Positions 1 through 8,516 of a stretch of DNA of 64,000 nucleotides are shown piece by piece. Below the pieces are notes generated by a model that was not told where the DNA came from, ran no database searches, and saw only the letters and a list, made by a program, of their open reading frames with translations. This DNA comes from Streptomyces lanatus (GTDB lineage Bacteria > Actinomycetota > Actinomycetes > Streptomycetales > Streptomycetaceae). Every line of letters starts with the position of its first letter. Positions within the stretch are counted from its first letter, which is position 1. The DNA lies in contig NZ_BNBM01000006.1 of NCBI RefSeq assembly GCF_014655715.1, positions 1-64,000 on the forward strand, read 5' to 3'. A program made the position numbers and the translations under genes.

Positions 1-57
1 CGCACTCGGCGGCCACCCACCGATCAGCCGCGTGAACAACCCTGCGGGTCAATACAC

Positions 58-735
58 CTAGTCCGCGCGGACCGGTGAATCGGCGTCCAAGTGCCGCATC
101 TGCACCGCCGTCACGGCCCGGACCACGAAGATCCCGGCCACCGCCGCCCCGATGACCGCCGCGTCAGACGCGAGCAGCATCCATACGTCCGAGTAGGCGC
201 GGGCGATGAGCTGGTCCGTGTCGTCGCCGTACATCAGGCCCACGCCGCTGAGAAGGCCGACCAGCCACAGGCCCCACCAGATGTTCACGACGGCCGGGAG
301 CCGCTCGCCGGGGGCGCTGTCCTGGTGGGCGTCCGCGACGATGCCGCGTGGGATCCACAGGTTGGCGATGGGGATCACCCAGCCCGCGTAGAACCAGAGG
401 CCGGAGTAGCGCGGCTTGCGGCCGGAGAGGGTGCGGGCGTTGTCGCGTACGTTGTCGAGCCACAGTAGGAAGGCGATCGCGCAGATCAGTACCGCGGCGC
501 CGCCCACCGAGGTGACGAGGTGGTACTGGTCCTCCAGGGAGGTCAGCGGGCGGTGTACGCCCTCGCCCTGGTCCGGCGGTCCGGAGGCGGGTTCGCCGGT
601 CGTCGCGAGTCTGATCTCCCAGATGGCCCGTGCGGCCCAGACCGCGCCGGAGAGGGCGAGGCCGGCGGTCGCGACTCGGGCTGCGCCTCGGACGGGGCGC
701 AGGGCAGGTGTGGGGGGTGCTATGTGGTCGTTCAC
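58..735 (-). CDS. DUF4328 family membrane protein
   Basis: Predicted multi-pass membrane protein of about 225 residues. Four to five hydrophobic segments are visible: an N-terminal one (ALSGAVWAARAIW), one in the middle (AAVLICAIAFLLWL), then WFYAGWVIPIANLWIPRGIV, a short IWWGLWLVGLLSGVG segment and a C-terminal helix. The phrase GWVIPIANLWIPR followed by an acidic stretch and a WW pair is typical of DUF4328 proteins, whose function is unknown. The GTG at 735 (VNDHIAPP) gives a start like the family's; an in-frame ATG lies 45 bases further upstream. The gene reads away from the lipoprotein gene at 936, so 736-935 is a divergent spacer. Confidence 0.8.
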   Translation of the reverse strand: MNDHIAPPTPALRPVRGAARVATAGLALSGAVWAARAIWEIRLATTGEPASGPPDQGEGVHRPLTSLEDQYHLVTSVGGAAVLICAIAFLLWLDNVRDNARTLSGRKPRYSGLWFYAGWVIPIANLWIPRGIVADAHQDSAPGERLPAVVNIWWGLWLVGLLSGVGLMYGDDTDQLIARAYSDVWMLLASDAAVIGAAVAGIFVVRAVTAVQMRHLDADSPVRAD

Positions 736-935
736 CGGGGCATCCTTGCCGACCGTCCGCCCCGGCCGCCAGAGCGGCACGCCTGATCGTGATCATGTCA
801 CCGGTCTGTGACAGCGCCGTCAGGGAACGATGGCACCGGGATCCCTTCCGCTCACCGCGTCCTCCTAATGATCGAGAGACACACCGAGCAACCGAGACGC
901 CTCGGCCTCAACCAATCGACCACCAAGGGGATTTC

Positions 936-1619
936 ATGTTCGGCAACCGTCGCAAGGCCCTCCTCGTCTCCGCAGCCGTCGTGGGCGGTGCCCTGCTGAT
1001 GACGGCGTGTCAGGACTCGGAGAAGGACGCGGCCGCGTCGAACACCGCCGCCACCGCCTCGCAGGGTGGTTCCTCGTCCTCCTCCCCTTCCGGCTCCTCG
1101 ACCGGGGGCAGCGGCAAGGGCTCCGGTAAGGACACCGGCACGGGCACCGGCAAGGGCTCCTCCGGCAGCGGGTCCGACGGGTCCGGTGTCGACAACGGCA
1201 ACGGCGAGCGCGTGCCGGTCGAGCAGAGCTGCGGTGCCAACGACATCTCCTGGAGCACCCGGTCCGAGAGCCAGGCCGGCGGGTACATCCTGCTCATGGC
1301 CAAGGCGAAGTCGGGGATCAGCTGCTACCTGCCCGCCGCGCTGCCGACCGTCGCCTTCGGGTCCGACGGCACCCAGGCGGGGCCCGCCGAGCAGTCCGTC
1401 GGGGAGCAGATCAAGCTGAGCGGGAGCACCGTCGCGTACGCCGGTGTGAACCCGAAGTCCAGCAACAGCGACGGGGGCAAGGAACTGGACAGCATCATCG
1501 TCGGCGTCGGTGACAACGACCCGAACCCGGTCTCCCTGCCGGTCGGCACCATCACCGTCGACAAGCCGGTCGTCACCAACTGGCACACCGTGGCGACGGA
1601 CGCCGTTCCCTTCAGCTGA
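936..1619 (+). CDS. DUF4232 domain lipoprotein
   Basis: Secreted lipoprotein of 227 residues. A signal peptide ends in the lipobox LMTAC, so the mature protein should be lipid-anchored at Cys24-25. A low-complexity Ser/Gly/Thr/Lys linker follows to about residue 85. The C-terminal 140 residues form a DUF4232-like domain starting at EQSCGANDISW, with a second Cys at GISCYLP. The start is set by AAGGGG placed five bases before the ATG. The function of DUF4232 is not known; surface location is the only firm inference. No operon partner is visible on this strand, and the next gene begins 53 bases later with its own ribosome site. Confidence 0.82.
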   Translation: MFGNRRKALLVSAAVVGGALLMTACQDSEKDAAASNTAATASQGGSSSSSPSGSSTGGSGKGSGKDTGTGTGKGSSGSGSDGSGVDNGNGERVPVEQSCGANDISWSTRSESQAGGYILLMAKAKSGISCYLPAALPTVAFGSDGTQAGPAEQSVGEQIKLSGSTVAYAGVNPKSSNSDGGKELDSIIVGVGDNDPNPVSLPVGTITVDKPVVTNWHTVATDAVPFS

Positions 1620-1672
1620 CCCCCACCCCACCCTCCTAGAGTTCTCGGAGGACCACCGACCGAGGAGGGCCG

Positions 1673-2212
1673 ATGACGCCATCGCATTCCCCCGAGGTGC
1701 GGCAGGGCGACCTGCCGTGCTTCCGGGTCGAGCTGGAGAGCCCCGCGGAGGGGATCCGGCGGGTGCTGGAGGTCCGCGCGGGTTCGATGGAGGAGGCCCT
1801 GGTCAAGGTCCGGGATGCCGAGCATTGGCCCAGTGGCGGTTCGGGGAGCGACCCCGGCAGGTTCCGGGTCGTGGAGGCGACCGAGGAGAGCGCCACCAGC
1901 GAGGCCCGGCACGACCGGAACGCCCGGCGGCGCTACCTCAACATCATCGTGGAGGCAGGGCTTTCGGCGCTGGGCAAGACCCATCCCGAGCACTCGGACG
2001 ACGAGTTCTCCGACGTCCTGTGCGACTTCTTCACCCGGGCCATCACTCTGCCGGGGCATGCCCCGTTCCCCGCCGGGGACGCGGAGGCCGATCGTCTGCT
2101 CAGCACCGATGACGCGGCCGCCGTGATGGTCCAGCTCCTCACCGTCCATCTCGACCATCACGGGCTGAAAGTGGCGCCCGCCCTTCCGGAGGAGCAGTCG
2201 CCGACCTCGTAG
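1673..2212 (+). CDS. hypothetical soluble protein
   Basis: A 179-residue protein I do not recognise. It has no signal peptide or membrane segment, is rich in acidic residues, and probably acts in the cytoplasm. The first 65 residues read as a small alpha/beta unit (FRVELESPAEGIRRVLEVRAGSMEEALVKV). The rest is helical, with HxxHxDDEFSD and a hydrophobic helix VMVQLLTVHLDHHGL near the end. A strong ribosome site (GAGGAG, five bases from the ATG) and codon use like its neighbours argue that it is real. The 53-base gap after the lipoprotein gene allows co-transcription. Confidence 0.7.
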   Translation: MTPSHSPEVRQGDLPCFRVELESPAEGIRRVLEVRAGSMEEALVKVRDAEHWPSGGSGSDPGRFRVVEATEESATSEARHDRNARRRYLNIIVEAGLSALGKTHPEHSDDEFSDVLCDFFTRAITLPGHAPFPAGDAEADRLLSTDDAAAVMVQLLTVHLDHHGLKVAPALPEEQSPTS

Positions 2213-2313
2213 TTTGTGGAATTGTCCGTGATCGGTAACAGACGGATCCCCCGACCGTTTTTCCCCCTCTTGCCGGATGCACAGGCTCACAGCGACGGCA
2301 AGGAACACAGGAC

Positions 2314-3105
2314 ATGGTGCGTGGCGGCGGACGGGGATGGTACGGCAAGGTGCTCGCGGCGGCGCTCGGCGTGACCGCGGTGGCCGCGATGACCTCGTTC
2401 TGGGACGCGAAACTGGGTCCGGCCGACGAACAGCCCGCCCGGCCGGGCGTCTCCGCACCGCCCGCCCAGCCGCAGGGCAAGGGCAAGGAGAAGCCGCCGT
2501 CCGTCTCCGCGGAGATCGTGCACGCTTCGGACGCGGGAGCGCGTGGCGTCAACATCACCATCGACGACGGGCCCGACCCCGTATGGACCCCTCAAGTGCT
2601 TGACGTGCTGCGGGAGTACGGGGTCAAGGCCACCTTCTGCATGGTGGGGACCCAGGCGCAGGCCCACCCTGAGCTGGTGAGGAAGGTCGTCGCGGCGGGG
2701 CATCGGCTCTGCGACCACACCGTGTCCCACGACGTCACCATGGACCGCAAGTCCGAGGCCTTCCAGTCGCAGCAGATACTCGACGCCGAGCGGATGATCA
2801 CGGAAGCGTCCGGGGGGGTACGGCCCATGTACTACCGTGCGCCCGGCGGCGCCTTCACCCCTTACAGCCGCCACCTCGCCGCCTCCCATGGCATGCGGCC
2901 GCTCGGCTGGAACATCGACTCCAAGGACTTCGAACTCCCCGGCACGGCCACCATGGTCGCCACCGTCAAGAACGAGATCTCCAACGGGCCCACTCTGCTC
3001 TTCCATGACGCCGGCGGCGATCGTTCCCAGACCGTGGCCGCCCTGCGCGAAGTACTGCCATGGCTGAAGCAGCAGGGGTACTCCTTCGGCTTCCCCGTGC
3101 GCTGA
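2314..3105 (+). CDS. polysaccharide deacetylase (NodB domain, CE4)
   Basis: Extracytoplasmic deacetylase of 263 residues, expected to remove acetyl groups from peptidoglycan or another polysaccharide amino sugar. An N-terminal hydrophobic segment (VLAAALGVTAVAAMTSFW) acts as signal or anchor, followed by a Pro/Lys linker to about residue 65. The NodB motifs are present: ITIDDGPDP (catalytic Asp84, metal Asp85), DHTVSHD (metal His135 and His139), YYRAPGG, IDSKDFELPG and LLFHDAGG. The usual T(F)DDGP is TIDDGP here, which keeps the aspartates. The pattern suggests an active metal-dependent enzyme. It converges on the large wall-related gene at 3118, leaving only 12 bases between stops. Confidence 0.9.
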   Translation: MVRGGGRGWYGKVLAAALGVTAVAAMTSFWDAKLGPADEQPARPGVSAPPAQPQGKGKEKPPSVSAEIVHASDAGARGVNITIDDGPDPVWTPQVLDVLREYGVKATFCMVGTQAQAHPELVRKVVAAGHRLCDHTVSHDVTMDRKSEAFQSQQILDAERMITEASGGVRPMYYRAPGGAFTPYSRHLAASHGMRPLGWNIDSKDFELPGTATMVATVKNEISNGPTLLFHDAGGDRSQTVAALREVLPWLKQQGYSFGFPVR

Positions 3106-3117
3106 CCTGCCGGGTCG

Positions 3118-4593
3118 TCATTGCCATCCGGTGGCATCGCTGACGGGGGACAGCGACGGGCGCGTCTGGATCTTCGTCTCCGAGAAGCCGTACTTGTCGA
3201 AGGCCGTCCGGTTCGTGATCGCGCGGTAGCCGTACCACGCGTCCCAGATATACGGCTGTGAGCTGCCCCGCGTCCTGGCCAGAATCCCGTTGGCCAGCTC
3301 GCGGGCCTTGTCCCATCCGCAGTCCGCGAAGACGCCGGTGCTGAGGACGGCGACGCCGCTCCAGTCGTTCCAGAGGCTGAAGTAGACCGCCGCGTCGGGG
3401 ATGTAGTAGAGGATCCCGCCCGGGCCGACCAGGTAGACGCGGTCGTCGGTGGGCGTCTTGAAACGCTGCCCCGACGCCGGGCAGGCGCCGGTGGGGGACG
3501 CCGAGGGCTTCGGAGACTTCGGCGGTCGTGCCGGGCGGTCGCCGACCACCCGCACCAGGGCCGGTCCTACGGCCTCGGGTGAGGTCGCCTCGTCGCAGTG
3601 CGGCCAGTCGGCGAAGTTCTTCGACCGGTTCCACAGGCGGTGGGCGGCCTGGATGTTCCACTCCGGGTCCATCGCGTCGCGCGGGGTGCCGCCGAGTTTC
3701 CGTAGCGTCGTGTCGGAGATCTGGAAGACGCCCCAGTTCCGTGTGCCGTTGGGGTTCGGCACCATGTGCAGCGGGTCGAGGAAGGACTGGCAGTCGGCGA
3801 TGGCCACCGCGCGGTCGGGTGCCTCGCGGAACACCTTGCGGACCCGCTCGCGCACCTTGCCGGCCGGCCAGGTGTCCATCCGGATCGGCGGCTCGTAGAG
3901 GGCCTTCTTCGTCTCCTCGCCGACCACTCCATTGGCGTCAATGCCGGAGAGCACCTGGAAGGCGGTCACTCGACGCAGGGTCTCCGGGCCGAACTCACCG
4001 TCCACCTCCAACTCGGCACCGGCCCGCTCCAGGAGCCGCTGCACCTCCCGTGCGCAGGCGTCCTTTCGGCCCATGCCCACGGGCTCGGCGCATTTCGGGG
4101 AGAAGAGCAGGCCCTCCTCCTCGTCGCCGGAGGTGGTCATCATCGCCAAGGCTGTGGCGCCGAGCGCCAGGACGAGAGCGACGGCGAGGAGGGTGGTGGG
4201 GCTTCTGCGGTACCAGGGGGATGGGGGGTGGGGAGTGGGGGGTTCAGCGACCGGGGGCTCGTCCGGGGTCGCCCCGGAAGCCGCGTCCGTGTCCGCTTCC
4301 GTGTCCGCGTTCGCGTCCTCGCCCTCTCCCCGATCCGGCTCCCGCGCCGCGTCCGCCAGCGACCAGAGCCGGTGTAATCGGCGCAGTTCCTCCGAGGACG
4401 CCCCGCAGGCCGTGGCGAAGCGGTGGGCCGGGCCGTAGTCCTTCGGGATGTACGAGCCGGAGCAGTAGCGGTGCAGGCTGGACCTGCCGATTCCGGTCTT
4501 CCCGGCCAGCTCGCCGTAGCTGAGGCGGGCCCGTCCTCTGAGCGCCCGCAGGCAGGCCGCGAACTCCTCGAACTCCTCGGGCTGCGATCCCAT
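3118..4593 (-). CDS. HTH-TM-peptidoglycan-binding-transglycosylase-like fusion
   Basis: A 491-residue membrane-spanning protein. In order: a cytoplasmic helix-turn-helix domain (about 5-85; LSYGELAGKTGIGRSSLHRY), an acidic linker, one TM helix (about 135-155; LLAVALVLALGATALAMM), a PG_binding_1 repeat (about 172-235; VDGEFGPETLRRVTAFQ), a lysozyme-like domain (about 245-325; NGTRNWGVFQISD) and a C-terminal domain of unknown type with tryptophan-rich repeats. In active lytic transglycosylases the first helix carries CES; here it reads ADCQS with Gln269, so the usual catalytic Glu is absent. The start MGSQPEEFEEF was chosen because the HTH begins at once. Plausible roles are wall sensing or a DNA-to-wall link; neither is shown. 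Confidence 0.82.
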   Translation of the reverse strand: MGSQPEEFEEFAACLRALRGRARLSYGELAGKTGIGRSSLHRYCSGSYIPKDYGPAHRFATACGASSEELRRLHRLWSLADAAREPDRGEGEDANADTEADTDAASGATPDEPPVAEPPTPHPPSPWYRRSPTTLLAVALVLALGATALAMMTTSGDEEEGLLFSPKCAEPVGMGRKDACAREVQRLLERAGAELEVDGEFGPETLRRVTAFQVLSGIDANGVVGEETKKALYEPPIRMDTWPAGKVRERVRKVFREAPDRAVAIADCQSFLDPLHMVPNPNGTRNWGVFQISDTTLRKLGGTPRDAMDPEWNIQAAHRLWNRSKNFADWPHCDEATSPEAVGPALVRVVGDRPARPPKSPKPSASPTGACPASGQRFKTPTDDRVYLVGPGGILYYIPDAAVYFSLWNDWSGVAVLSTGVFADCGWDKARELANGILARTRGSSQPYIWDAWYGYRAITNRTAFDKYGFSETKIQTRPSLSPVSDATGWQ

Positions 4594-4813
4594 CGGTCTT
4601 CCCCTTCGGCACCCACCGTCGTCGTACCGCGCGCCGTCCCCCTGTCCCACCGGCGTCCCAACAGGCCGACTGAACCACGAGGTCACACGCGTTTCGGCGT
4701 CCCAGCATCCCATCGGACGGGGATTCGTTGCCAGGCGTTCCAGCGCGCTGCCAGCGTCGGCGTGGCTCGGGCGACAGGCCCCGACAGCCGACGACATGAC
4801 CAAGGAGACAGTG

Positions 4814-5248
4814 ATGAGGAACAAGCTCATTACCGCGCTGGCGACCACAGGGTTCATCGCCGTGGCGTTGACCGCCCTGCCAGGCACCGCGCAGGCGAAC
4901 CCCGAGTGGTACGTCTCGCCGGCCTCGCAGATCCAGGCGGCGGACGGCAACCTCCATGCCTGGGAGCACCAGAAGAAGGGCGGCAAGCACTGCGCGTGGC
5001 CCAACGAAGTGGACAACTGGGACAGCTGCAACGGCATGCGCAACGAGGCGAGTTCCGTCTTCAACAACGGCCGCACGCATGACGTATGGCTGTACTACGG
5101 CCCCAACCAGACCGGCGCCCACTTCTGCCTCAACAAGGGCGTGTACCTGGAGAACATCGTCCACCACTACTTCCCGCACAACGGGGCCGGTGGCGGCGAG
5201 TCCCTGAACGACAACATCGCCTCCCACAAGTGGGTCGCCAACTGCTGA
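4814..5248 (+). CDS. secreted peptidase-inhibitor I36-like protein
   Basis: Small exported protein of 144 residues. A clear signal peptide (MRNKLITALATTGFIAVALTA, cleavage near AQA-NP) is followed by a mature domain of about 115 residues with four cysteines (KHCAW, DSCNG, HFCLN, ANC) that could form two disulfides. The aromatic/Gly pattern (VWLYYGPNQTG) resembles the beta/gamma-crystallin-like fold of peptidase inhibitor family I36, which in Streptomyces inhibits extracellular metalloproteases; that role is family inference. The start at 4814 is preferred because AAGGAG sits six bases upstream; an upstream ATG at 4796 has no such site. A strong terminator hairpin follows. Confidence 0.72.
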   Translation: MRNKLITALATTGFIAVALTALPGTAQANPEWYVSPASQIQAADGNLHAWEHQKKGGKHCAWPNEVDNWDSCNGMRNEASSVFNNGRTHDVWLYYGPNQTGAHFCLNKGVYLENIVHHYFPHNGAGGGESLNDNIASHKWVANC

Positions 5249-5278
5249 GCCACACCCGCTGAGTCACACGCAGTGATC

Positions 5279-5316
5279 CACTCGTCCGTCGCCTCCCACG
5301 AAGCGGCGGACGAGTG
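5279..5316 (+). terminator. intrinsic terminator hairpin after I36-like gene
   Basis: Inverted repeat with 14-base arms (CACTCGTCCGTCGC and GCGGCGGACGAGTG, one mismatch) around a 10-base loop, 30 bases after the stop at 5248. There is no T-tract, as is common in high-GC actinomycetes. It isolates the I36-like gene from the operon starting at 5410. Confidence 0.75.
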
Positions 5317-5409
5317 CCTGTGAGTGGCGCGTGTTGTCGCTGACACCTCTGTGTCCCGTCAACTACCCTTCGGCTACGCAGAGTTGGATATCGGCATGGG
5401 GGAGCAAGC

Positions 5410-7554
5410 ATGCGCCCGACCGGCAACCACGTCACCGGCTATCTGGCCGTCTGCGCGGTCGGCACCCTCGTCGCCACCTCGCTCGTCGTCGGAGCCGGTG
5501 CGTCCGGTACGCGGCCCAGCCTCGCCGATGTCGGTGCCTGGCTGGCCAGCAGTGCGAAGGGCGAGGTCGCGCACGCGCACGGGCTGACCGGCGAGGTGGA
5601 CGGCAAGGCCGTGCTGCCGGGCGGGATGGCGGGGCACCCGGTCTCGGTCGCGCAGGACGGCGACACCACGCTGGTGCTCGACGAGCGGACCGGGCGGGTC
5701 GTACGGATCGACGCCGCGCAGCTGACCGCCGAGCAGTCCGCGGACTACGGTGCGGCGGGGCTGCAGCTCGTCTCCGGGGGTGCGTACGCCTATGTCGTCG
5801 ACCCGGCCAAGGGTTCCGTGCAGCGGATCGACCCCGCGATGACCACCGCCGAGAACCCGCCCGTAGAACTGGGTGGGCGGGCGGGAGCCGCCGTGGCCGA
5901 CGGGGCGGGCACGCTGTGGGTGCCGCTGCCGGACTCCGGGACTGTGGTGCCGTTCGTGAAGGGGCGGAAGGGCGCTGCGGTCGAAGTCGCGGGCGCGGGG
6001 CATGAGTTGGCGCTGACCCTGGCCGGGGGGCGGCCCGTGGTGACCGACCTGGACACCGGTGTGATGAAGGTGCTGGGCGTCGATGGCGTGCAGGGCTCCT
6101 TCGAACTCGGCGACGCCATCGATGGGGCGGACCCGGGCGAGGTCCTGGTGCCGGGCGGCACCGATGGTTCCGCGGTGCCGGTGCTGGCCGCCGGCAGCGG
6201 GGATCTGGTCGTGGTCGACGTCCGCAGTCGGCAGACCACTCGGGTCCGCGTGCCCACGCAGGGGCATGCGCTGGGAGCGCCCCAACTCCTCGGCAAGCGG
6301 GTCTACATTCCCGACGAGTCCAACGGCGGGCTGCTGGTGTACGACACCTCCCTCTCCGCTCCCGCCGATCCGGTACGGGTCACCGGTGGGGCCGGTGAGC
6401 TCGAACTCTTCGTGCGCGACGGCCTGTTGTGGGTCAACGACCAGGACGGGGCCGCCGCCGCGGTGATCGACGCGGAGGGCGAGGTCAGGCGGATCGGGAA
6501 GTACGGGACGGATGCGCCGTCCGCGCGGCAGCCGGGGGACGGGCCGGTCGAGGACCGGGTACCGACCGGGGTGCCCGGCGCGCCGGTTCCGCCCGGGGCG
6601 GGCGCCCCCGGTGGGACGACGGCTCCGGCACCGGGGCCGGGTGCCCCTTCCGGTGGAACGCCCGGCGGGACACCTGGGCCGCCCACGTCCCAGGACCCCG
6701 AGCCCGGCGCCCCCGGCTCACCGCAGGCGGAGTCCCGGCCGGGCGCCATCCGCATCACCTTCGCCCCGGTGGTGGGCGCGACCCCGCAGCGGTACATGCT
6801 CAAGGGCGCGGCAGCGGAACAGACCGTCACCCCGGAGGAGGTCGGTCCCGAGGGGCCGTTCGTCTTCGAGGTCAGGGGCGGGTCGTGCGAGGAGCAGTAC
6901 GGCTTCACGGTGGTCGCGGAGTACGGCGGGGGGAAGCCGGACAAGGAGTCCGCGCCGTCGGCGCTGGCGCGGCCGTGTGTTGCGCCGGGGGCGCCGCGGG
7001 AGGTCACCTTCACTCCGGCCCAGGGCGGGCACGGTGGCAGGGTGACCTGGCAGCCGCCGCAGGATGCCAGTGGCTCGGTGAAGTACGTGATCAACGGGCC
7101 CGGCGGGACGGCGGAGACCACCGAGCCCGGTTACACATACCGAAATCTGAAGAACCGCAGCAAGGACGGGGTGTCGGTGATGGCGAGCAACGCCGCCGGG
7201 TCGGGCGGGGCGGCGTCCGGATGGATCGACCTGACCCCGCCCCCTCAGCAGATGACCATCGTGAACAACAGCGACACCGACGACTCCGTCGGAATCCGCT
7301 CGGAGCCCACCACTCAGAGTGGCTACCGGGTGGGCAGAATCCCCGGCAACAAGACCGACCCGGTAGTCCAGGTCACCACCGTCCGCTGCAAGGTGAAGGG
7401 CGAGGAACAGACCTACGAGGGCACCGGTGAGAAGACGGATGTCTGGGCCCTCCACACCTTCCACAGCCCGGAAACCGACAGGGACCACACCGGCTACACC
7501 TCCGACATCTACGTGAACTCCCGCTCAAACCCAAACATCTGGGACTGCGAATGA
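5410..7554 (+). CDS. membrane-anchored propeller/fibronectin III protein
   Basis: A 714-residue extracytoplasmic protein and first gene of a four-gene operon. An N-terminal hydrophobic segment (GYLAVCAVGTLVATSLVVGAG) anchors or exports it. Residues about 55-370 carry repeats such as TTLVLDERTGRVVRID and DLVVVDVRSRQTTRV, as in YncE/NHL-like beta-propellers. A Pro/Gly-rich linker (about 385-440) leads to two fibronectin type III-like modules and a C-terminal SH3-like region ending in WDCE. GGGGGAG precedes the ATG at 5410. Its stop overlaps the MoxR gene start by four bases. This order (FnIII, MoxR, DUF58, transglutaminase) recurs in actinobacteria and suggests a surface complex served by the MoxR ATPase; the substrate is unknown. 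Confidence 0.8.
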   Translation: MRPTGNHVTGYLAVCAVGTLVATSLVVGAGASGTRPSLADVGAWLASSAKGEVAHAHGLTGEVDGKAVLPGGMAGHPVSVAQDGDTTLVLDERTGRVVRIDAAQLTAEQSADYGAAGLQLVSGGAYAYVVDPAKGSVQRIDPAMTTAENPPVELGGRAGAAVADGAGTLWVPLPDSGTVVPFVKGRKGAAVEVAGAGHELALTLAGGRPVVTDLDTGVMKVLGVDGVQGSFELGDAIDGADPGEVLVPGGTDGSAVPVLAAGSGDLVVVDVRSRQTTRVRVPTQGHALGAPQLLGKRVYIPDESNGGLLVYDTSLSAPADPVRVTGGAGELELFVRDGLLWVNDQDGAAAAVIDAEGEVRRIGKYGTDAPSARQPGDGPVEDRVPTGVPGAPVPPGAGAPGGTTAPAPGPGAPSGGTPGGTPGPPTSQDPEPGAPGSPQAESRPGAIRITFAPVVGATPQRYMLKGAAAEQTVTPEEVGPEGPFVFEVRGGSCEEQYGFTVVAEYGGGKPDKESAPSALARPCVAPGAPREVTFTPAQGGHGGRVTWQPPQDASGSVKYVINGPGGTAETTEPGYTYRNLKNRSKDGVSVMASNAAGSGGAASGWIDLTPPPQQMTIVNNSDTDDSVGIRSEPTTQSGYRVGRIPGNKTDPVVQVTTVRCKVKGEEQTYEGTGEKTDVWALHTFHSPETDRDHTGYTSDIYVNSRSNPNIWDCE

Positions 7555-8516
7555 CCCAACCCCCCACCCGCATAGCCGACACCTTCCACACCCTCGCCGA
7601 CAACATCGAACGCGTCCTCAAGGGCAAACGGGACACCATAGAACTCGCCCTCACCTGCCTCCTCTCCGAAGGCCACCTCCTCATCGAGGACGTCCCGGGC
7701 ACCGGCAAGACCACCCTCGCCCGTTGCCTCGCCGCGTCCATCGAGGCCGAGTTCGCGCGGGTTCAGTTCACCCCGGATCTACTCCCGTCCGACATCACCG
7801 GCGTCACCGTCTACCGGCAGAACACCGGGGTGTTCGAGTTCCTCCCGGGCCCCGTGTTCGCGAACATCGTGCTCGGCGACGAGATCAACCGGGCCTCGCC
7901 GAAGACGCAGTCCGCGCTGCTGGAGGTGATGGAGGAGCGCCGGGTCACGGCGGACGGCACCACGCACCCGGTGCCCCGCCCGTTCATGGTGGTCGCCACG
8001 CAGAACTCGGTGGACATGGGCGGCACTTATCCGCTGCCCGAGGCGCAGCTCGACCGTTTCCTGATGCGGATCACCGTCGGTTACCCGGACCACGCCTCCG
8101 AGGTCGCGGTGCTCAAGGATCTCAAGGAGAGGAACGCCGACCCCGAGTCCCTCACCCCCGTCACGACCGCCAAGGAGATCGCGGAGCTCATCGCGCTGGC
8201 CGCCACCGAGGTACAGGTCGCCGACGCGCTGTACGACTACATCGTGCGGGTAGTGGCAGCCACCCGCGCCCTCCCCGACGTACGCCTCGGCGCCTCCACG
8301 CGCGGCTCCGTCGCCCTGTTGCGGGCGGTGCGGGTGCGGGCGGCCTCGCAGTCACGGCCGTACGCCTTCCCGGAGGACGTCAAGGCGCTGGCGGGGCCCG
8401 TACTCGCGCACCGGCTGATCCTGACCCCCGAGGCCGAGTTGAGCGGCCGTACCGGAACGGAAGTCATCGACGAGGTGCTGGCCACCGTGCCGCTGGACCG
8501 TGGGGCACGCGTCTGA
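7551..8516 (+). CDS. MoxR-family AAA+ ATPase
   Basis: Cytoplasmic AAA+ ATPase of 321 residues, full length for MoxR. Walker A is EDVPGTGKTTLARCL, Walker B is VLGDEINRASPKTQSALLEVM, and sensor 1 lies in MVVATQNSVDMGGTYPLPEAQLDRF; the arginine finger is in the last of these. The C-terminal lid (ALAGPVLAHRLILTPEAEL) is complete. MoxR proteins act as chaperones that mature or activate partner complexes, usually with VWA or DUF58 proteins encoded next door, as here. ATGA overlaps join it to the preceding gene and TGATG joins it to the DUF58 gene, so expression is coupled. Confidence 0.93.
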   Translation: MTQPPTRIADTFHTLADNIERVLKGKRDTIELALTCLLSEGHLLIEDVPGTGKTTLARCLAASIEAEFARVQFTPDLLPSDITGVTVYRQNTGVFEFLPGPVFANIVLGDEINRASPKTQSALLEVMEERRVTADGTTHPVPRPFMVVATQNSVDMGGTYPLPEAQLDRFLMRITVGYPDHASEVAVLKDLKERNADPESLTPVTTAKEIAELIALAATEVQVADALYDYIVRVVAATRALPDVRLGASTRGSVALLRAVRVRAASQSRPYAFPEDVKALAGPVLAHRLILTPEAELSGRTGTEVIDEVLATVPLDRGARV

